Shown here: piece by piece, positions 4,977 through 7,577 of the stretch
Position numbering within the stretch: position 1 is the first letter of the stretch
How the letters are laid out: each line of letters starts with the position of its first letter
Assembly: GCA_958438185.1 (NCBI GenBank)
Contig: CAUBQU010000055.1
Span: 1 to 7,577, forward strand
DNA length: 7,577 nucleotides
Source of the DNA: an uncultured Oscillospiraceae bacterium
GTDB lineage: Bacteria; Bacillota; Clostridia; Oscillospirales; Oscillospiraceae
Direction of reading: 5' to 3'
Made by a program: the position numbers and the translations under genes
Notes under the pieces: generated by a model
Databases searched by the model: none
Seen by the model: the letters and a program-made list of their open reading frames with translations, nothing else
Told to the model about the DNA's origin: nothing

Positions 4977-7094
4977 TCAGCCCAGCAGAGAGAAGTGGGA
5001 GAAGACGACAGCCAGCGTATTGGCCACGGTGGACATCATCTTGATGAAGATATCCAGCGCGACGCCGACAACGTCCTTCCGGGTGTCGCCTACGGTGTCG
5101 CCGACGACGGCGCATTTATGCGCCTCGGTGCCCTTGCCGTGGCCCTTGAGGAAGCCGCCCTCAATATACTTCTTGGCGTTGTCGAATGCGCCGCCGGAGT
5201 TGCCCATAAAGATGGCCCGGGGAATGGCGACGATCGTTGCGCCGATGAGCAGGCCGCCGACGAACTGCACGCCGAACAGGAAGCCGCCGACGATCGGGAT
5301 CGCCAGCGCCAGCAGCGACGGCAGCAGCATCTTATGCAGCGCGTTCTTGGCTGCCAGATGGATCATCATATTGTAGTCCGGCTTGACCGTGCCTTCCAGC
5401 ACGCCGGGGATACTCAGCTGTTCATCGCCGATATCGGCCATTTTCTTTGCCGATTCGATGGTGTTATCCGTCAGGACAGCGGAGAAGTATTCGATGAGCG
5501 CGCCGCCGATGATACCACCGGCCACGACGACGAAGGAAGCGATGTTCAGAACCGGCTCCTGGCCGTTGGATGCGTAAGAGCCGACATAGGCAACGATCAG
5601 GGAGACTGTCGCGAAGGCAGCCGAGCCGATGGCAAAGCCCTTGCCGATGGCAGCCGTCGTGTTGCCGACAGCGTCGAGCTTGTCGGTGATGACGCGGACG
5701 TCCGCCGGGAGGTGGGTGGATTCGGCAATGCCGCCAGCGTTATCGGCGATGGGGCCGAAAGCGTCGATGGAGACCGTCGCGCCGACAAAGGCCAGCATGC
5801 CCAGAGCGGACAGCGCAATGCCGTATGTACCGCAGGCGTTGCCCGACAGGTACAGCGCCACGCCGATGACGAGCACCGGCAGCAGGCAGGAACGGGAGCC
5901 GACAGCGTCGCCCTTCGTGATGAGGAACGCGGAGCCCTCAGGGGCGATCTCCGCCAGGCGGCGGGTCGGTTTATAATCGGTGCTGGTATAGTACTCCGTG
6001 ATGATGCCGATGGCAACGCCGCTGACGATGCCCAGCACACTGGAGATCCACGGAGAGAGATAGCCGAAGCGGAAATCATCGTACAGCGCAGTGCCGCCGA
6101 AAACGACCTTCGCCGCGACAAAGCCCAGAACGATGGTGCAGCCGGCGGAGATCCAGGTGGCGAGGTTCAATTCCTTCGAGGGGTTATCGCCCATTTTCCG
6201 GATGGACGCATAGCCCAGACCCAGCAGGCAGCCCAGCAGGCCGACACCAGCCAGGATCACCGGGAAGATGACCGTTGCGTTCAGCGTCCCTTCGCCGATG
6301 CTGGGCGCGCCGTTGTAGATCGTCACAGCGATCATGACGGAAGCGGCCATGGTCGCAACAAAGCTCTCCAGCAGGTCGCTGCAGTTACCCGCGATGTCGT
6401 TGACATTGTCGCCGATGAAGTCTGCAATGACATTGGGGACACGGCTGTCGTCCTCCGGCATATCGTGGCGGATCTTCGCCAGAATATCCGCGGAGATATC
6501 CGCAGCCTTCGTATAGTTGCCGCCGGCGACGCGGTTAAACATCGCGACGATGGAGCAGCCCAGAGAGTAGGTCGTAATGCGCATAATGGAGGGGTTGCAT
6601 TCCAAATTGGCCAGAAGGCCATGGCCTGTGGCATCCGGGGAGATGCCGTTCCAAATGAGCAGCACGCCGATAAAGCCAAGCATACCAAAGGCCTGCACGC
6701 CCAGGCCGGAGATGCTGCCACCGCACAGAGCGACCTTGACGGTCTCGCCGATGCTCAGGCTCTCGCGCGCTTTATTGGCCGTGCGGACATTGGCGTATGT
6801 CGCACTCTTCATGCCGATCACGCAGCCAGCGCTGCTCATGCAGGCGCCGATGAGGAAGGAGATACCGCTGCTGCGCTCCACAAACAGGGAGAAAATCACC
6901 GCAACGATCACAACGACCAGGAAAATCGTCCGAAATTCCGTCTTCATGAACGTATTGGCGCCGGAGCGGATGATGCCAGCCATCTCCACCATGTCGGGCG
7001 TGCCCTCGCTCATCCTCTTGATCTTGAAATAGTTAAAGAAGATGTACGCCAGGGCGAGCACGACGATACATAGAATTATAGCAGTCCACGTCAT
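4977..7094 (-). CDS. hppA: K+-dependent membrane pyrophosphatase, Na+-site type (divergent second copy)
   Basis: This 705-aa paralogue of the neighbouring pyrophosphatase aligns along its whole length, with about half the residues matching by eye. The start at 7094 (MTWTAIIL) begins in the first helix and has AGGAGG 7 bases upstream; a 30-residue upstream extension is polar and lacks support. Retained: YTK196AAD199, D203, K207, PE214DD, IAD225, GD229N, D233, D451N, N478, D638, K641, GD666TVGD670, K673D674, and the gate and Na+-site residues R188, D240, E243, S244, D681 and K685. A481 and G484 mark K+ dependence. It should therefore still bind and cleave pyrophosphate and move Na+ and/or H+. 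Changed relative to the other copy: Arg125 is Cys124, Glu214 is Arg209, Asn231 is Phe226, DPRNP is DSRVP, DPLKDTVGP is DTRKDVVGV, and GLGSD is GNCSD. These cluster around the substrate loop and suggest altered kinetics or regulation. Its own promoter and terminator frame it. Family secure; functional difference inferred. Confidence 0.94.
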   Translation of the reverse strand: MTWTAIILCIVVLALAYIFFNYFKIKRMSEGTPDMVEMAGIIRSGANTFMKTEFRTIFLVVVIVAVIFSLFVERSSGISFLIGACMSSAGCVIGMKSATYANVRTANKARESLSIGETVKVALCGGSISGLGVQAFGMLGFIGVLLIWNGISPDATGHGLLANLECNPSIMRITTYSLGCSIVAMFNRVAGGNYTKAADISADILAKIRHDMPEDDSRVPNVIADFIGDNVNDIAGNCSDLLESFVATMAASVMIAVTIYNGAPSIGEGTLNATVIFPVILAGVGLLGCLLGLGYASIRKMGDNPSKELNLATWISAGCTIVLGFVAAKVVFGGTALYDDFRFGYLSPWISSVLGIVSGVAIGIITEYYTSTDYKPTRRLAEIAPEGSAFLITKGDAVGSRSCLLPVLVIGVALYLSGNACGTYGIALSALGMLAFVGATVSIDAFGPIADNAGGIAESTHLPADVRVITDKLDAVGNTTAAIGKGFAIGSAAFATVSLIVAYVGSYASNGQEPVLNIASFVVVAGGIIGGALIEYFSAVLTDNTIESAKKMADIGDEQLSIPGVLEGTVKPDYNMMIHLAAKNALHKMLLPSLLALAIPIVGGFLFGVQFVGGLLIGATIVAIPRAIFMGNSGGAFDNAKKYIEGGFLKGHGKGTEAHKCAVVGDTVGDTRKDVVGVALDIFIKMMSTVANTLAVVFSHFSLLG

Positions 7095-7101
7095 AGAAAA
7101 A

Positions 7102-7107
7102 CCTCCT
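7102..7107 (-). promoter_or_regulatory. Ribosome binding site of the second pyrophosphatase gene
   Basis: AGGAGG on the - strand, 7 bases before the ATG at 7094. It is a full-strength site and fixes the start of the gene. Confidence 0.88.
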
Positions 7108-7142
7108 GAATTATATTTTTGCGCTGACCACTCGCCAGTGTC

Positions 7143-7171
7143 ATTATAGTAAGCTGCCCGGTCGCCTTCAA
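7143..7171 (-). promoter_or_regulatory. SigA-type promoter of the second pyrophosphatase gene
   Basis: On the - strand TTGAAG (7171-7166) and a perfect TATAAT (7148-7143) are separated by 17 bases. Transcription would begin near 7136 and give a leader of about 42 bases ending in the AGGAGG site, unlike the long leader of the other copy. Confidence 0.72.
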
Positions 7172-7383
7172 TACTTTTGCCCAAATTTTAACTGTTTCTT
7201 AACGATGTTTTTTACAAAACGCCGGTTTTGATTGTGCTGATTCGCGCAAAATTCCTACTTTGAACCCGGTATTTTCGTCCTTTTCCTCAGTTGTCCTACA
7301 AATTTCTGAAACCCGCCGCGCTGGTATACTGATGCTGCTATAGGGGCGCGGGAGAAAACCCGCGGGGCGGCGCGAAAAATTTC
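7172..7383. other. Intergenic region between divergent pyrophosphatase and tRNA promoters
   Basis: No convincing gene is seen here; the one open frame on the - strand (to 7402) has no ribosome site and runs antisense to the tRNA promoter. Two small structures are visible: CAAAAC/GTTTTG with loop GCCG (7215-7230) and CGCGGG/CCCGCG with loop AGAAAA (7347-7364). An extended -10-like TGGTATACT occurs on the + strand at 7322-7330 without a good -35, and could be a second, weaker start for the tRNA transcript. Confidence 0.4.
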
Positions 7384-7415
7384 TTGACATTCCGCCTTCC
7401 ATCTGGTAATATTAT
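7384..7415 (+). promoter_or_regulatory. Promoter of the tRNA operon
   Basis: A perfect TTGACA (7384-7389) is followed after 17 bases by TAATAT (7407-7412), with TATTAT at 7410-7415 as an alternative. Transcription would start around 7420, just before the tRNA-Gly at 7438. Confidence 0.72.
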
Positions 7416-7437
7416 CTGGCTGATGATACAACTCGAT

Positions 7438-7512
7438 GCGGGTGTAGTATAACGGCTAGTACAACAGCCTTCCAAGCTGTGGGCGTGGGTTCGACTCCCA
7501 TCACCCGCTCCA
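7438..7512 (+). tRNA. tRNA-Gly (anticodon TCC)
   Basis: The acceptor arm GCGGGTG (7438-7444) pairs with CACCCGC (7502-7508), followed by discriminator T and an encoded CCA (7510-7512). The anticodon stem ACAGC/GCTGT (7464-7468, 7476-7480) holds the loop CTTCCAA with anticodon TCC at 7471-7473. The T arm GTGGG/CCCAT with loop TTCGACT is at 7485-7501. All arms are intact. Confidence 0.96.
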
Positions 7513-7515
7513 TAC

Positions 7516-7577
7516 GCGCCAGTAGCTCAGCTGGATAGAGCAACTGCCTTCTAAGCAGTAGGTCAGGGGTTCGAGTC
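7516..7577 (+). tRNA. tRNA-Arg (anticodon TCT), 3' partial
   Basis: The gene starts with GCGCCAG (7516-7522), only 3 bases after the CCA of the preceding tRNA, so the two are co-transcribed. The D stem GCTC/GAGC is present. The anticodon stem ACTGC/GCAGT (7543-7547, 7555-7559) holds loop CTTCTAA with anticodon TCT at 7550-7552. The window ends inside the T arm, so the 3' acceptor strand is not visible. Confidence 0.93.

Noticed and set aside
4677..7073. A 798-codon open frame on the + strand, antisense to the second pyrophosphatase gene
   Set aside because: Its codons are exactly aligned with those of the pyrophosphatase gene, so it stays open simply because the sense gene avoids TTA, CTA and TCA codons. 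The product is an Asp/Gly/Arg/His-rich shadow, it runs through a promoter and terminator region, and no ribosome site precedes it.
7095..7184. In-frame 30-residue extension of the second pyrophosphatase gene
   Set aside because: It would run over the -10 box and the AGGAGG site, and the encoded residues are not family-like.
7199..7402. Possible 67-codon gene on the - strand upstream of the second pyrophosphatase gene
   Set aside because: No ribosome site, basic low-complexity product, and it is antisense to the tRNA promoter.

Overview
The window looks like a chromosomal segment of a GC-rich, spore-forming, probably anaerobic Firmicute (class Clostridia, possibly an Oscillospiraceae-type gut bacterium). 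The grounds are strong AGGAGG ribosome sites, a PdaA-type cortex deacetylase, K+-dependent Na+-site membrane pyrophosphatases of the kind common in anaerobes, tRNAs with encoded CCA, and near absence of TTA, CTA and TCA codons in the two large genes. The genus cannot be fixed from the sequence alone.

Layout. Positions 2-1012 (+): the 3' part of a gene for an exported, C-terminally anchored serine hydrolase with the beta-lactamase/DD-peptidase fold, its start lying just outside the window. Positions 1025-1057: a terminator that works on both strands. Positions 1092-1247 (-): a 51-residue peptide with a WWW-hydrophobic segment and a Cys/Gly/Asn-rich tail, with an excellent ribosome site. Positions 1353-2147 (-): pdaA-like polysaccharide deacetylase, with a possible sporulation-sigma promoter in front. 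Positions 2202-2233: a strong terminator. Positions 2252-4435 (-): a canonical membrane pyrophosphatase. Positions 4436-4976: a 541-base intergenic region with a long leader, a promoter, a Rex/CRP-like palindrome and a terminator. Positions 4977-7094 (-): a second, divergent membrane pyrophosphatase with its own promoter. Positions 7095-7437: a divergent promoter region. Positions 7438-7577 (+): tRNA-Gly(TCC) followed by a tRNA-Arg(TCT) cut by the window edge.

The most distinctive feature is the pair of adjacent, same-strand membrane pyrophosphatase paralogues that appear to be separately transcribed. Both keep the catalytic carboxylates and lysines, the Ala/Gly pair that marks K+ dependence, and the residues equivalent to the Na+ site of the Thermotoga maritima enzyme. 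Both should therefore couple pyrophosphate hydrolysis to Na+ (or Na+ and H+) export. The second copy has changed several residues next to the active site that are normally near invariant, which suggests a regulatory or kinetically distinct partner. The hydrolase and deacetylase point to cell-wall and spore-envelope work. The small Cys-rich peptide may belong to the same setting, but its function is unknown.
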